Below are positions 38,991-47,352 of a stretch of 64,000 nt of DNA, in pieces. Below the pieces are notes generated by a model. It was not told the origin of the DNA. It saw only the letters and a program-made list of their open reading frames with translations, and did no database searches. The stretch comes from Acidimicrobiaceae bacterium. GTDB taxonomy: Bacteria > Actinomycetota > Acidimicrobiia > Acidimicrobiales > Ilumatobacteraceae. A program made the translations under genes and the position numbers. Positions within the stretch are counted from its first letter, which is position 1. Every line of letters starts with the position of its first letter. The stretch is taken from assembly GCA_016722025.1 (NCBI GenBank), contig JADKGZ010000005.1, forward strand, positions 124,001-188,000, read 5' to 3'.

Positions 38991-39302
38991 ATGGCAACAC
39001 CTCCGCAACTCACCCCTGAACAGCGTGCCAATGCTCTCGCCAAGGCGGCAGAGGCTCGTTCCGCCCGTGCCGAGCTGAAGAACCAGCTCAAGATCGGCTC
39101 GGTGTCGCTCGCCGAGGCCCTGGCTTCCACCGACAGCACCGTCGGCAAGCTGAAGGTGGTCTCGCTGCTCGAATCATTGCCGGGTGTCGGCAAGGTGAAG
39201 GCGCGCAAGATCATCGAAGACATCGGCATCGCCGACAACCGCCGCGTGCAGGGTCTCGGCACGCAGCAGAAGCAGGCATTGCTCGAACAGCTCGGTAAGT
39301 GA
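38991..39302 (+). CDS. mihF: Actinobacterial integration host factor
   Basis: A 103-residue basic helical DNA-binding protein that bends DNA and helps compact the nucleoid. It is specific to Actinobacteria and unrelated to the HU/IHF fold. The helix-two-turn-helix core is VVSLLESLPGVGKVKARKI, followed by IADNRRVQGLG. The N-terminal half is a long charged helix (EQRANALAKAAEARSARAEL). It is followed at once by gmk and rpoZ, the usual actinobacterial neighbours. Confidence 0.93.
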   Translation: MATPPQLTPEQRANALAKAAEARSARAELKNQLKIGSVSLAEALASTDSTVGKLKVVSLLESLPGVGKVKARKIIEDIGIADNRRVQGLGTQQKQALLEQLGK

Positions 39303-39306
39303 GGCC

Positions 39307-39876
39307 ATGGCAGCCCACACTGCCACCTCATCTTCGCTGATCTTCATCGTCTCCGGTCCCGGTGGCGTCGGCAAGGGCACCATCGTCAACGCCCTCGCCG
39401 AGCGCGACCCGCAGCTGTGGTTGAGTCGTTCCTGGACCACGCGAGCCCAGCGTCAGGGCGAGAGCGATGCTGCATACGTCTTTGCCGATCGAGCGACGTT
39501 CGAGGCCCGCATCGCCGCCGATGGCTTCCTGGAGTGGACCGACTTCCTCGGCAACTACTACGGCACGCCCACTCCCGAGCCGGTGGTCGGGCGCGATGTG
39601 CTGCTCGAGATCGAGGTCGACGGGGCGCGCCAGGTGAAGGCGCTGCACCCGGAAGCGGTGCTCATCTTCGTGCTGCCGCCCACACGCGACGAGCAACAGC
39701 GCCGGCTGCGCGGGCGCGGCGACGCGGAACAGAAGGTGCACGAGCGGTTGCAGAAGGCGCTCGACGAGGAACCGGTGGGCATGGCGCTGGCCAACCACGT
39801 GGTGGTGAACGACGACCTGGAGCGCACGGTGACCGAGATGATGCAGATCATCGAGCATCATCGCATGCTGCGCTGA
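39307..39876 (+). CDS. gmk: Guanylate kinase
   Basis: Phosphorylates GMP and dGMP; 189 residues. The P-loop is VSGPGGVGKGTIVNAL. GMP-binding residues are in RSWTTRAQRQGESD and AYVFADRATFEARI, where the usual Tyr of Y-x-F is kept. EIEVDGARQVKALHPEAV and the lid RLRGRGDAEQKVHERL follow. Complete and normal in size. It starts four bases after mihF. Confidence 0.93.
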   Translation: MAAHTATSSSLIFIVSGPGGVGKGTIVNALAERDPQLWLSRSWTTRAQRQGESDAAYVFADRATFEARIAADGFLEWTDFLGNYYGTPTPEPVVGRDVLLEIEVDGARQVKALHPEAVLIFVLPPTRDEQQRRLRGRGDAEQKVHERLQKALDEEPVGMALANHVVVNDDLERTVTEMMQIIEHHRMLR

Positions 39877-39920
39877 TTCCTGACGGTACACTGCAGCGCC
39901 GTTTTGAGGAGGCTTTTCAG

Positions 39921-40214
39921 ATGTCCACGCGTTCGTTCGACACCATGATCAACCCGCAGATCGAGGAGCTCCTCGATCGCGTCGATTCGAAGTTCTCCCT
40001 CGTCACCTTGGCCGCTCGCCGTGCGCGACAGATCAACAGCTACTTCAACCAGCTGGGCGATGGTCTCGGTCACATGGTGCCGCCGCAGGTCAGCTCGGTC
40101 GCGCGCAAGCCGCTCAGCATCGCCTTCGAGGAGATCGCCGCCGACAAGATCGAGCGGGCACCGCACGCCGATCGGGTGGAAGACGCCGCCGATCCCGCCG
40201 ACGCCACGGCCTGA
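39921..40214 (+). CDS. rpoZ: RNA polymerase omega subunit
   Basis: A 97-residue subunit that helps fold and assemble the beta-prime subunit. The conserved core is VDSKFSLVTLAARRARQINSY, followed by SVARKPLSIAFEEIAADKI, as in actinobacterial omega. A strong Shine-Dalgarno (GAGGAGG) precedes the ATG. TACACT at 39887-39892 may be a -10 box giving its own short-leader transcript in the 44-base gap after gmk. Confidence 0.92.
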   Translation: MSTRSFDTMINPQIEELLDRVDSKFSLVTLAARRARQINSYFNQLGDGLGHMVPPQVSSVARKPLSIAFEEIAADKIERAPHADRVEDAADPADATA

Positions 40215-40257
40215 CCCTCGCGTGTAGCGACCCGGCTGAATCGATACGACGATCGTC

Positions 40258-41478
40258 ATGCTCGCCGGGAAGCGAATCGTGCTGGGGGTCACCGGCGGCA
40301 TCGCCGCCTACAAGGCGGTCGACCTGTGCCGGCGGCTGGTCGACGCCGGCGCTCACGTCGTGCCGGTGATGACCGCCGGCGCCGAGCACTTCCTGGGGCG
40401 CACCACGCTCTCCGCGTTGGCCAGCGAACCGGTGCAGACCAGCCTGTGGAACGAGGCGAGCCCCATCCCGCACACCCGGCTCGGGCAATCGGCTGATCTC
40501 ATCGTCGTTGCTCCCGCCACGGCACGGCTGCTGGCGGCCTACGCAGCCGGGCTCAGCAGCGACCTGCTCACCAACACGCTGCTCGCCACCCGGGCGCCGG
40601 TGGTGGTGTGCCCGGCCATGCACACCGAGATGTGGGAGCACCCAGCGGTGCAGGCCAACATCGCCACGCTGCGGTCGCGTGGCGTGCACATCGTCGAGCC
40701 CGAGGCCGGGCGGCTTGCCGGTGGCGACACCGGCACCGGTCGACTGGCTGCACCCGAGCGCATCTTGGCGGCGATCGTGCGAGTGCTGTCGGGCGGTGAT
40801 CTGGCCGGTACACACGTGGTGGTGTCGGCAGGTGGCACTCGCGAACCCATCGATGCCGTTCGCGTCATCGCCAATCGCAGCAGCGGCAAGCAGGGCTATG
40901 CCATCGCCGCCGAGGCAAGCGCCCGCGGCGCACAGGTCACACTCGTCTCCACGGTCGATCTCGCGGTGCCCTTCGGCGTCACCGTCCTCGCCGTCGAGAC
41001 CGCGGCACAGATGGAGGCCGCGCTCACCGGGCTCGCACCGGCCGCCGATGTCGTCGTCATGGCTGCCGCCGTCGCCGACTTCCGCCCGGTCGCCGCAGTG
41101 CCCGGCAAGATCAAGAAGGATCAGGGGGTGCCGCAGATCGTGCTCGAGCCCACTCCCGACATCCTGGCCGGGCTGGGCGCCACCAAACCCGCAGGTCAGG
41201 TGCTGGTGGGCTTCGCGGCCGAGACCAGCGATCTGCTGGTGCACGCCGCGGCCAAGTTGCAGCGCAAGCACCTCGACCTGATCGTTGCCAACGACGTCGC
41301 TGCGCCCGGCGTCGGGTTCCAGCACGACACCAACGCGGTCACGTTGCTGGGTGCCGACGGCACCACTCGCACGGTCGCGCTCGCCGACAAGAGAGCGATT
41401 GCGAAGGCGGTTCTCGATACTGTGGTCGAGATCCGTGGCCGCGACCAGCCTCCACACCCCCCACTTCCCACATCATGA
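40258..41478 (+). CDS. coaBC: Bifunctional phosphopantothenoylcysteine decarboxylase/synthase
   Basis: Two steps of coenzyme A synthesis in one protein, 406 residues. The N-terminal CoaC flavoprotein has VTGGIAAYKAVDLCRRL, a catalytic His in SPIPHTRLGQSAD, and the loop PAMHTEMWEHPAVQ, where His replaces the Asn of the enterobacterial PAMN, as in other actinobacteria. The C-terminal CoaB half has SAGGTREPIDAVRVI, NRSSGKQGYAIA and the PGKIKKDQG Lys motif. Intact. Confidence 0.93.
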   Translation: MLAGKRIVLGVTGGIAAYKAVDLCRRLVDAGAHVVPVMTAGAEHFLGRTTLSALASEPVQTSLWNEASPIPHTRLGQSADLIVVAPATARLLAAYAAGLSSDLLTNTLLATRAPVVVCPAMHTEMWEHPAVQANIATLRSRGVHIVEPEAGRLAGGDTGTGRLAAPERILAAIVRVLSGGDLAGTHVVVSAGGTREPIDAVRVIANRSSGKQGYAIAAEASARGAQVTLVSTVDLAVPFGVTVLAVETAAQMEAALTGLAPAADVVVMAAAVADFRPVAAVPGKIKKDQGVPQIVLEPTPDILAGLGATKPAGQVLVGFAAETSDLLVHAAAKLQRKHLDLIVANDVAAPGVGFQHDTNAVTLLGADGTTRTVALADKRAIAKAVLDTVVEIRGRDQPPHPPLPTS

Positions 41479-41491
41479 GGAGCCTCACCCC

Positions 41492-42685
41492 GTGAGCAGC
41501 TTTACGTTCACTTCCGAGAGCGTGACCGAGGGTCACCCCGACAAGATGGCCGATCAGGTCAGCGATGCCGTCCTCGACGCCATCCTTGCCGAAGACCCCA
41601 ACGGGCGGGTGGCGTGCGAGACGCTGCTCACCACCGGCCTCTGCGTTGTCGCCGGCGAGATCACCACGTCGGCCTACGTCGACATCCCGAAGCTCGCTCG
41701 CGAAGTCATCAACGGCATCGGCTACGACAACGCGCTGTACGGCTTCGACGGCAACACCTGCGGGGTCATCGTCAGCATCGACGAGCAGAGCCCCGACATC
41801 GCGCAGGGCGTCGACAAGAGCGAAGAGGTGCGCACCACCGGGCACGCCGAAGACCAGCTCGAGCTGCAGGGCGCCGGCGACCAGGGAATGATGTTCGGCT
41901 ACGCCTGCGACGAGACGCCGGATCTGATGCCGATGCCGATCTGGATGGCCCACCGCCTGGCCGAGCGCCTCAGCGAGGTGCGCAAGGCCGGCGCGGTGCC
42001 CTACCTGCGCCCCGACGGCAAGACCCAGGTCACCGTCGAGTACGAGCACGGCAAGCCGGTCCGCTTGTCGCACGTGCTCATCAGCACTCAGCACCAAGAC
42101 GGCGTCGATCGCGACACCGTCATCCGTCCCGATCTCATCGAGCAGGTCATCCGCCCGATCGTGCCGGCGCAGTTCGCCGACGACGACTACGACGTGCACA
42201 TCAACCCCACGGGCAAGTTCGTCATCGGCGGCCCGCACGGCGACACCGGTCTCACCGGCCGCAAGATCATCGTCGACACCTATGGCGGCATGGGTCGCCA
42301 CGGCGGCGGGGCATTCAGCGGCAAGGACCCCAGCAAGGTCGACCGTTCGGCCGCCTACGCCGCCCGCTGGGTGGCCAAGCACGTGGTGGCGTCGGGTGCT
42401 GCCACGCGCTGCGAGGTGCAGGTGGCCTACGCCATCGGCATGGCGCATCCGGTCAGCATCCTCGTCGAGACGTTCGGCACCGAAACGGTGGAGAACGCCA
42501 AGATCGTGCAGGCCGTGCGCGACGTGTTCGACCTGCGTCCCGGGGCGATCGTGCGCGACCTCGACCTGAAGCGCCCGATCTACCGCAAGACCGCTGCCTA
42601 CGGTCACTTCGGTCGCAACCTGCCCGAGTTCACCTGGGAGCAGGTCAGCCGCCTCGACGACTTCATGCGCGCCGTGGGCGTGTGA
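41492..42685 (+). CDS. metK: S-adenosylmethionine synthetase
   Basis: Makes SAM from methionine and ATP; 397 residues. Signatures are TEGHPDKMADQVSDAVLD, GAGDQGMMFGYACDETP and the P-loop-like GGGAFSGKDPSKVDRSAAY. I chose the GTG at 41492, preceded by TGAGGAG, giving the usual SSFTFTSESVTEGHPDK start. No SAM riboswitch was seen in the short gap after coaBC. It overlaps priA by four bases (GTGA). Confidence 0.95.
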   Translation: MSSFTFTSESVTEGHPDKMADQVSDAVLDAILAEDPNGRVACETLLTTGLCVVAGEITTSAYVDIPKLAREVINGIGYDNALYGFDGNTCGVIVSIDEQSPDIAQGVDKSEEVRTTGHAEDQLELQGAGDQGMMFGYACDETPDLMPMPIWMAHRLAERLSEVRKAGAVPYLRPDGKTQVTVEYEHGKPVRLSHVLISTQHQDGVDRDTVIRPDLIEQVIRPIVPAQFADDDYDVHINPTGKFVIGGPHGDTGLTGRKIIVDTYGGMGRHGGGAFSGKDPSKVDRSAAYAARWVAKHVVASGAATRCEVQVAYAIGMAHPVSILVETFGTETVENAKIVQAVRDVFDLRPGAIVRDLDLKRPIYRKTAAYGHFGRNLPEFTWEQVSRLDDFMRAVGV

Positions 42686-44160
42686 ACCCTGCGCCCACGC
42701 CGGCGCCTCTGGTCGCTCGGGTCGTCCCCGACCTCACCGGGCTGGACAAGCAGTTCGACTACCTCGTGCCTGCCTCCCTTCGCGATCGCATCGCGGTGGG
42801 CTCGCTGGTGCGCGTACCGCTCCACGGGCGACGGATCGGGGGCTGGGTGGTGGCGCTGGGCCCGCCCGACGAGGCGATGCCGGTGGAGCGGCTGGTCGAG
42901 ATCGCCAAGTTCTCCTCGGTAGGGCCGTCGGCAGCGATGCTCGAGCTCGCTCGCTGGGCCGCCATGCGGTGGGGTGCTCATCGGCTGCGCCCCTTCCTCG
43001 TGGCAGCGTCGCCCCCCGCGATGGTGGTGGCGGTGGTGGTGGGCGGTCGCAGCGCGGTGTGGGCGCCGTGTCCCCACCTGCACAGCGTGGTCGTGCTCGA
43101 CGAGCACGACGAGTCGTTGCAGGAGGAGCGCACACCCACGTGGCATGCGCGCGACGTGGCCATCGAGCGCGCCGCGAGAGCTGGGGCTGCCTGCGTGCTG
43201 GTGTCGCCGATACCCACTGCCACCGCGCTGCGCTGGGCCGGCGACCGGGTGGTCGAGCCCTCCGTGTCCGACGCCGTGGCCGGGTGGCCGTTCATCGACA
43301 TCTTCGACCGAACCGACGAGGAGCCGTGGAAGCGATCGCTGGTGAGCTCCGCGCTCATCCGGCACCTCCGCGATGCCGGCCAGCGTGTGGTGTGCGTGAT
43401 CAACACCGCCGGTCGGGCGCGCCTGCTGGCCTGCCGATCGTGCCGTGCGCTGCAGCGCTGTGCGCGATGCGACGCGGCAGTCTCGCAGAGCGACGACGGG
43501 CGCTTGCTGTGCAGGCGTTGCGCCACCATCAGGCCGCTGGTGTGCCAGCAGTGCGGGTCGAGTGCGATGGCGGTCGTGAAGCCCGGCGTCACGCGCCTGC
43601 GCGAAGAGCTGGAGGCAGCGGCAGGCCGACCGGTCGTGTCGGTCACCGGCGACACGGCCGAACTGCCCATCGGCGACCTGTACGTGGGTACCGAGGCGGT
43701 GCTGCACCGGGTGCGCGGAGTGGATGTGGTGGCGTTCCTCGACTTCGACGCCGAGCTGTTCGCCCCTCGCTACCGCGCCGCCGAGCAGGCGATGGCGCTG
43801 CTGGTGCGTGCCGGGCGCCTGGTGGGGCCGCGTCGCGGTGGTGGCCGTGTGCTGGTGCAGACCTTCGCCCCGCAGCACGAGGTGCTGCAGGCCGCGCTGT
43901 TCGCGGATCCGCGCCGCGTGGCGATCAGCGAGCTCGCCCGGCGACGGCTGCTGGGCCTCCCGCCGTTCCGAGCACTCGCCGCGGTGGAAGGTGCCGCTGC
44001 CGAGGAGTTCGTCACCGCCACCGGGCTGGAGTACGCGACCACCGCGAAGGGCGCCCTCGTGCGTGCCGACACGTGGGAGGCGCTGGGGCAGGCGTTGGCC
44101 GACACACCTCGGCCGAAGGGTTCGCGCCTGCGCGTGGAGGTGGATCCGCCGCGTCAGTGA
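42682..44160 (+). CDS. priA: PriA-like primosomal protein, internally shortened
   Basis: Primosome protein for replication restart. The N-terminal 3'-DNA-binding domain is present (LDKQFDYLVPASLRDRIAVG), and from residue about 120 the helicase-lobe remnant VVGGRSAVWAPCPHLHSVVV and DEHDESLQEERTPTW. The two zinc clusters follow (CRSCRALQRCARCDA and CRRCATIRPLVCQQCG), with their Cys intact. At 492 residues it is about 130 shorter than actinobacterial PriA. The first ATPase motif region is missing between SPPAMVVA and VVVGGRS near 43025-43045, at a GTGGTGGCGGTGGTGGTGG repeat. Actinobacterial PriA is already thought to lack helicase activity; this loss may be an assembly collapse. Confidence 0.82.
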   Translation: MNPAPTPAPLVARVVPDLTGLDKQFDYLVPASLRDRIAVGSLVRVPLHGRRIGGWVVALGPPDEAMPVERLVEIAKFSSVGPSAAMLELARWAAMRWGAHRLRPFLVAASPPAMVVAVVVGGRSAVWAPCPHLHSVVVLDEHDESLQEERTPTWHARDVAIERAARAGAACVLVSPIPTATALRWAGDRVVEPSVSDAVAGWPFIDIFDRTDEEPWKRSLVSSALIRHLRDAGQRVVCVINTAGRARLLACRSCRALQRCARCDAAVSQSDDGRLLCRRCATIRPLVCQQCGSSAMAVVKPGVTRLREELEAAAGRPVVSVTGDTAELPIGDLYVGTEAVLHRVRGVDVVAFLDFDAELFAPRYRAAEQAMALLVRAGRLVGPRRGGGRVLVQTFAPQHEVLQAALFADPRRVAISELARRRLLGLPPFRALAAVEGAAAEEFVTATGLEYATTAKGALVRADTWEALGQALADTPRPKGSRLRVEVDPPRQ

Positions 44161-44756
44161 GTCGCGTGCAGGATGCGGTATCCCGACGAGGAGGCCAGCC
44201 GAGTGGTGGGGTAGCCCTGCCCGCTGAGCCAGGCCTGCAGCGAGTCGCTGCCGAGGTGCTTGTGCACCACCAGCACCACTTCGCCTGCGGGGGACAGGCG
44301 GCTCAGCCAGCGCAGCAGCATCGCGTGGAGCGCAGGCTTGCCGATGCGGATGGCCGGATTGCTCCAGATCGTGTCGAACGTCACGTCGGCCGGCACGTCG
44401 TCGGGGCTGCACACGTTCACGTTGGTGAGGCCGTTGCGCTCGGCGTTGCTGCGGCACAGATCGCGAGCACGTTCGTTGACATCGACGGCCCACACGGTGG
44501 CGGCGGGGCAGCGGCGCGCCATGGTGAGCGCGATCGCGCCGGTACCACTGCCGATGTCGAGCAGGTTGCCGGTGGGTGCCGGTGCGGGTGCCCGCAGCAG
44601 CAGCAGCTTCGTCCCGGCATCGATGCGGTCGTAGCCGAACACCCCGCGATCGGTCGTCAGCGCCAGCTGCAGGTCGGGCAGCAGCAGTTGTACCACCCTC
44701 GGCGACGAGTCGGTGGTGGGTTCCTCGTCGAAGTAGTGCGAACCGGGCGCGGTCAT
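44154..44756 (-). CDS. RsmC-like class I methyltransferase
   Basis: A 200-residue SAM-dependent methyltransferase of the RsmC/RlmG type. The SAM-binding motif is NLLDIGSGTGAIALTMA, with WAVDVNERARDLCRSNAE as motif II. The catalytic NPP(F/Y)-type motif appears as WSNPAIRIGK, typical of the rRNA guanine N2 branch. It is a single domain, unlike the double-domain E. coli RsmC. Probable target: 16S rRNA G1207. It converges on priA with a seven-base overlap. Confidence 0.78.
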   Translation of the reverse strand: MTAPGSHYFDEEPTTDSSPRVVQLLLPDLQLALTTDRGVFGYDRIDAGTKLLLLRAPAPAPTGNLLDIGSGTGAIALTMARRCPAATVWAVDVNERARDLCRSNAERNGLTNVNVCSPDDVPADVTFDTIWSNPAIRIGKPALHAMLLRWLSRLSPAGEVVLVVHKHLGSDSLQAWLSGQGYPTTRLASSSGYRILHATH

Positions 44757-44835
44757 GGCGAGTGTTCATCGTACGAGGCACGGTGTCGTGCGCGCTGTGG
44801 CCCGGGCACGCAGACGTGCCTGTTGCACGGGTCGC

Positions 44836-44841
44836 TAGCCT
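44836..44841 (+). promoter_or_regulatory. Putative leaderless -10 box for def
   Basis: TAGCCT lies eight bases before the def ATG at 44850, fitting the leaderless pattern seen at other genes here. Confidence 0.3.
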
Positions 44842-44849
44842 TGCAGCTC

Positions 44850-45377
44850 ATGGCGTACGAGATCCGCACCTACGGCGACCCGGTGTTGAAGTCGCAGGCT
44901 TCGGCCATCACCGAGATCAACGGCAAGGTGGCGCGTCTCGTCGACGACATGTTCGAGACGTTGTACGACAGCGACTCCGGCATCGCGCTGGCGGCGCCAC
45001 AGATCGGTGTGCAGAAGCAGATCGTGGTGTGGGACATCGACGATCAGCCGATGGCACTCATCAACCCCGTGGTGGTGGAGAGCGATGGCGAGTGGGTGTA
45101 CAGCGAAGGTTGTCTCAGCATCCCCGAGCTGTACGTCGACATCCTGCGCCCCAACCAGGTGCTCGTGCGTGGGCTCGACATCGACGGCAACGAAGTGGAG
45201 ATCGAGGCCGACGAGCTGATGGGTCGCATGTTCCAGCACGAGATCGACCACCTCAACGGTGTGCTGATGTTCGACCGGATGACACCCGATCAGCGCAAAG
45301 CCGCGATGACCGACTACCGCAAGCTGCAGGAAACAGCGGCGGCGCCAGCCCCGCGCCGTCGCCTGCGCTTGTCGTGA
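44850..45377 (+). CDS. def: Peptide deformylase
   Basis: Removes the formyl group from new proteins; 175 residues. Motif 1 is GIALAAPQIGVQ, where the usual GxGLAA has Ala in place of the second Gly. Motif 2 is SEGCLSIPELY with the metal-binding Cys, and motif 3 is FQHEIDHLNGVLM with two metal His and the catalytic Glu. The enzyme should be active. It works together with fmt immediately downstream. Confidence 0.93.
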   Translation: MAYEIRTYGDPVLKSQASAITEINGKVARLVDDMFETLYDSDSGIALAAPQIGVQKQIVVWDIDDQPMALINPVVVESDGEWVYSEGCLSIPELYVDILRPNQVLVRGLDIDGNEVEIEADELMGRMFQHEIDHLNGVLMFDRMTPDQRKAAMTDYRKLQETAAAPAPRRRLRLS

Positions 45378-45408
45378 TCGCCGGTACCGAGCGCGGCGCG
45401 AGCCTCGC

Positions 45409-46239
45409 GTGAGGTTGGCCTACTTCGGGACGCCGGCGATGGCGGTGCCGTCACTCACCGCTCTTGTCGCTGCCGGCCACGAGGTCGCGATCGTCGTCAC
45501 ACGTGTCGACAAGCGCCGTGGCCGCGGTGGTGAGCTGAGCCCTTCGCCGGTGAAGCAGGCCGCACTGGCCCTCGGGCTGCCGGTCAGCCACGACGTCGAC
45601 GACGTGCTGGGCAAGGGCATCGAGTTGGGCGTGGTGGTCGCGTTCGGCCAACTGATCAAGCCGCACGTGCTGGCCGAGGTGCCGATGGTGAACTCGCACT
45701 TCTCGCTGCTGCCGCGCTGGCGTGGTGCTGCGCCGGTGGAACGAGCCGTGCTCGCCGGCGATGCGGAGACCGGTGTGTGCCTGATGCAGTTGGAGGAAGG
45801 CCTCGACACCGGCGGGGTGTACGACACCGTACGAGTGCCGATCGGCGCCGCGATGACGGCCGACGAGCTGCGCCGCGAGCTGGTGGCCGCCGGCTGCGAG
45901 CAGCTGGTGCGCTGCCTGGCAGGGCCGCTGCCAACGCCGACGCCGCAGGTGGGCGAGCCGCTGTACGCCGCCAAGATCACGCCCGACGACCTTCGAATCC
46001 GGTGGGCGCAGGGTGCGCAGCAGATCGATCGTGTCATCCGCCTCGGCGGTGCCTGGACGACGTTTCGCGAGAAGCGGGTCAAGGTGCTGTCTGCCACGCT
46101 CGACAGCTCGGCACGTGTGGCCCCGTGCCCGGTGGCAGGGCTGACGTTGCAGAGCGTGCAGCCAGAGGGCAAAGGCCCGATGCCGTTCGCCGACTTCGCT
46201 CGTGGGGCCCGCCCCGCAGCGGCCGAGTGGTTCGTGTGA
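45409..46239 (+). CDS. fmt: Methionyl-tRNA formyltransferase
   Basis: Formylates initiator Met-tRNA using 10-formyl-THF; 276 residues. RLAYFGTPAMAVPSL opens the Rossmann domain. The catalytic trio is in MVNSHFSLLPRWRG (Asn, His) and EEGLDTGGVYD (Asp). The C-terminal OB-like domain has IRWAQGAQQIDRVIR and LQSVQPEGKGPMPF but is some 20-30 residues shorter than usual between RVAPCPV and the end. The GTG start is 31 bases after def. It overlaps rsmB by four bases. Confidence 0.9.
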   Translation: MRLAYFGTPAMAVPSLTALVAAGHEVAIVVTRVDKRRGRGGELSPSPVKQAALALGLPVSHDVDDVLGKGIELGVVVAFGQLIKPHVLAEVPMVNSHFSLLPRWRGAAPVERAVLAGDAETGVCLMQLEEGLDTGGVYDTVRVPIGAAMTADELRRELVAAGCEQLVRCLAGPLPTPTPQVGEPLYAAKITPDDLRIRWAQGAQQIDRVIRLGGAWTTFREKRVKVLSATLDSSARVAPCPVAGLTLQSVQPEGKGPMPFADFARGARPAAAEWFV

Positions 46240-47339
46240 ACGCCCGCCTCGTTGCCTTTCGCTGCTTGCAACGCATCGATCACGAGGGCGCCTACGCCAA
46301 CATCGTGCTGTCGGCAGAGCAGGGTCGCAGCAAGCTGGTGGAGCGCGATCGCAAGTTCGTCACCGAGCTCGTGTACGGCACCACCCGCATGCGCCGGGCG
46401 TGCGATGCGCTGGTCGATCGCTTCGTCTCCAGCACGCCCTCACCCGAGGTGCGTACCGTGCTGCGGTTGGGCGCGTACCAGCTTCACTTTGCCGGGGTGC
46501 CCGCCCATGCGGCGGTGGGCGAAACGGGTGGAACTGGCACCGAAGCGCGCCCGCGGGTTCGTGAATGCCGTGCTGCGGCGTGTTGCCAACACGCCGATGG
46601 TCTGGCCGTCGGAAGCAGTGCGGCTCAGCTACCCCGATTGGATCTTCGAGCGCCTGGTCGCCGAGCTCGGCCACGACGACGCGATCGCCACGCTCACCAC
46701 GATGAACGAGGCCCCACCGGTCAGCGAGCGCGACGACGGGTACATCCAGGATCTCGGGTCGCAGTGGGTGGCGGCCGCCGTGCCCGCCCGCGAGGGCGAC
46801 CTCGTGCTCGACGTGTGCGCCGCGCCCGGCGGCAAGGCCACCGGCATCGCCACCACCGGGGCCACGGTCGTCGCTGCCGACCTGCAGCCGCAACGCGTCG
46901 GCCTGATCGTGGAGAACGCCGATCGACTGGGCACGCGCGACGTCGTCGTGTTGGTGGCGGACGCCACGCGACCGCCGTTCGCCGGTGCCTCGTTCGACCA
47001 CGTGCCGATCGATGCACCTGCAGCGGCCTGGGCACCTTGCGCCGGAGGGCCGACGCCCGCTGGCGCATCACGCCAGGCGACGTCAACGACCTGGTCGCGC
47101 TGCAGCAGCGCATCCTCGACGCCTGCGCGCCGCTGGTGAAACCCGGGGGTTCGCTCGTCTACAGCGTCTGCACCCTGCTGAGCGCCGAGTCGATCGGCCA
47201 CACGATGCCCTCCGGGTTCACGCCGATCACAGATCGGCCAGAAGGGGAGTGGCGAGGCTTCCTCGACGGCTGGCGCGTGCTGCCCCACGACGCGGACACC
47301 GACGGCATGATCCTGCTCCGGTACCGCCGCACCGCCTGA
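46236..47339 (+). CDS. rsmB: 16S rRNA (cytosine-967) methyltransferase RsmB (two frameshifts)
   Basis: The N-terminal NusB-like domain (ARLVAFRCLQRIDHEGAYAN, DRKFVTELVYGTTRMRRA) is followed by the m5C methyltransferase domain. The SAM motif is VLDVCAAPGGKATGIA, then ADLQPQRVGLIVEN. The release Cys motif is DAPCSGLGTLRRR, but it is split by a missing base near 47022; the final nucleophile Cys is in VYSVCTLLSAES. Another change, an extra G near 46525, separates HAAVGET from VELAPKRARGFVNAVLRR. Repaired length is about 367 residues. The fmt-rsmB pair is standard. Confidence 0.85.
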   Translation: MNARLVAFRCLQRIDHEGAYANIVLSAEQGRSKLVERDRKFVTELVYGTTRMRRACDALVDRFVSSTPSPEVRTVLRLGAYQLHFAGVPAHAAVGETGGTGTEARPRVRECRAAACCQHADGLAVGSSAAQLPRLDLRAPGRRARPRRRDRHAHHDERGPTGQRARRRVHPGSRVAVGGGRRARPRGRPRARRVRRARRQGHRHRHHRGHGRRCRPAAATRRPDRGERRSTGHARRRRVGGGRHATAVRRCLVRPRADRCTCSGLGTLRRRADARWRITPGDVNDLVALQQRILDACAPLVKPGGSLVYSVCTLLSAESIGHTMPSGFTPITDRPEGEWRGFLDGWRVLPHDADTDGMILLRYRRTA

Positions 47340-47352
47340 GCGCGCGCAGCGA

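Noticed and set aside
41479..41491. SAM riboswitch before metK
   Set aside because: The gap is only 13 bases and upstream is the coBC coding end; there is no room for an aptamer.
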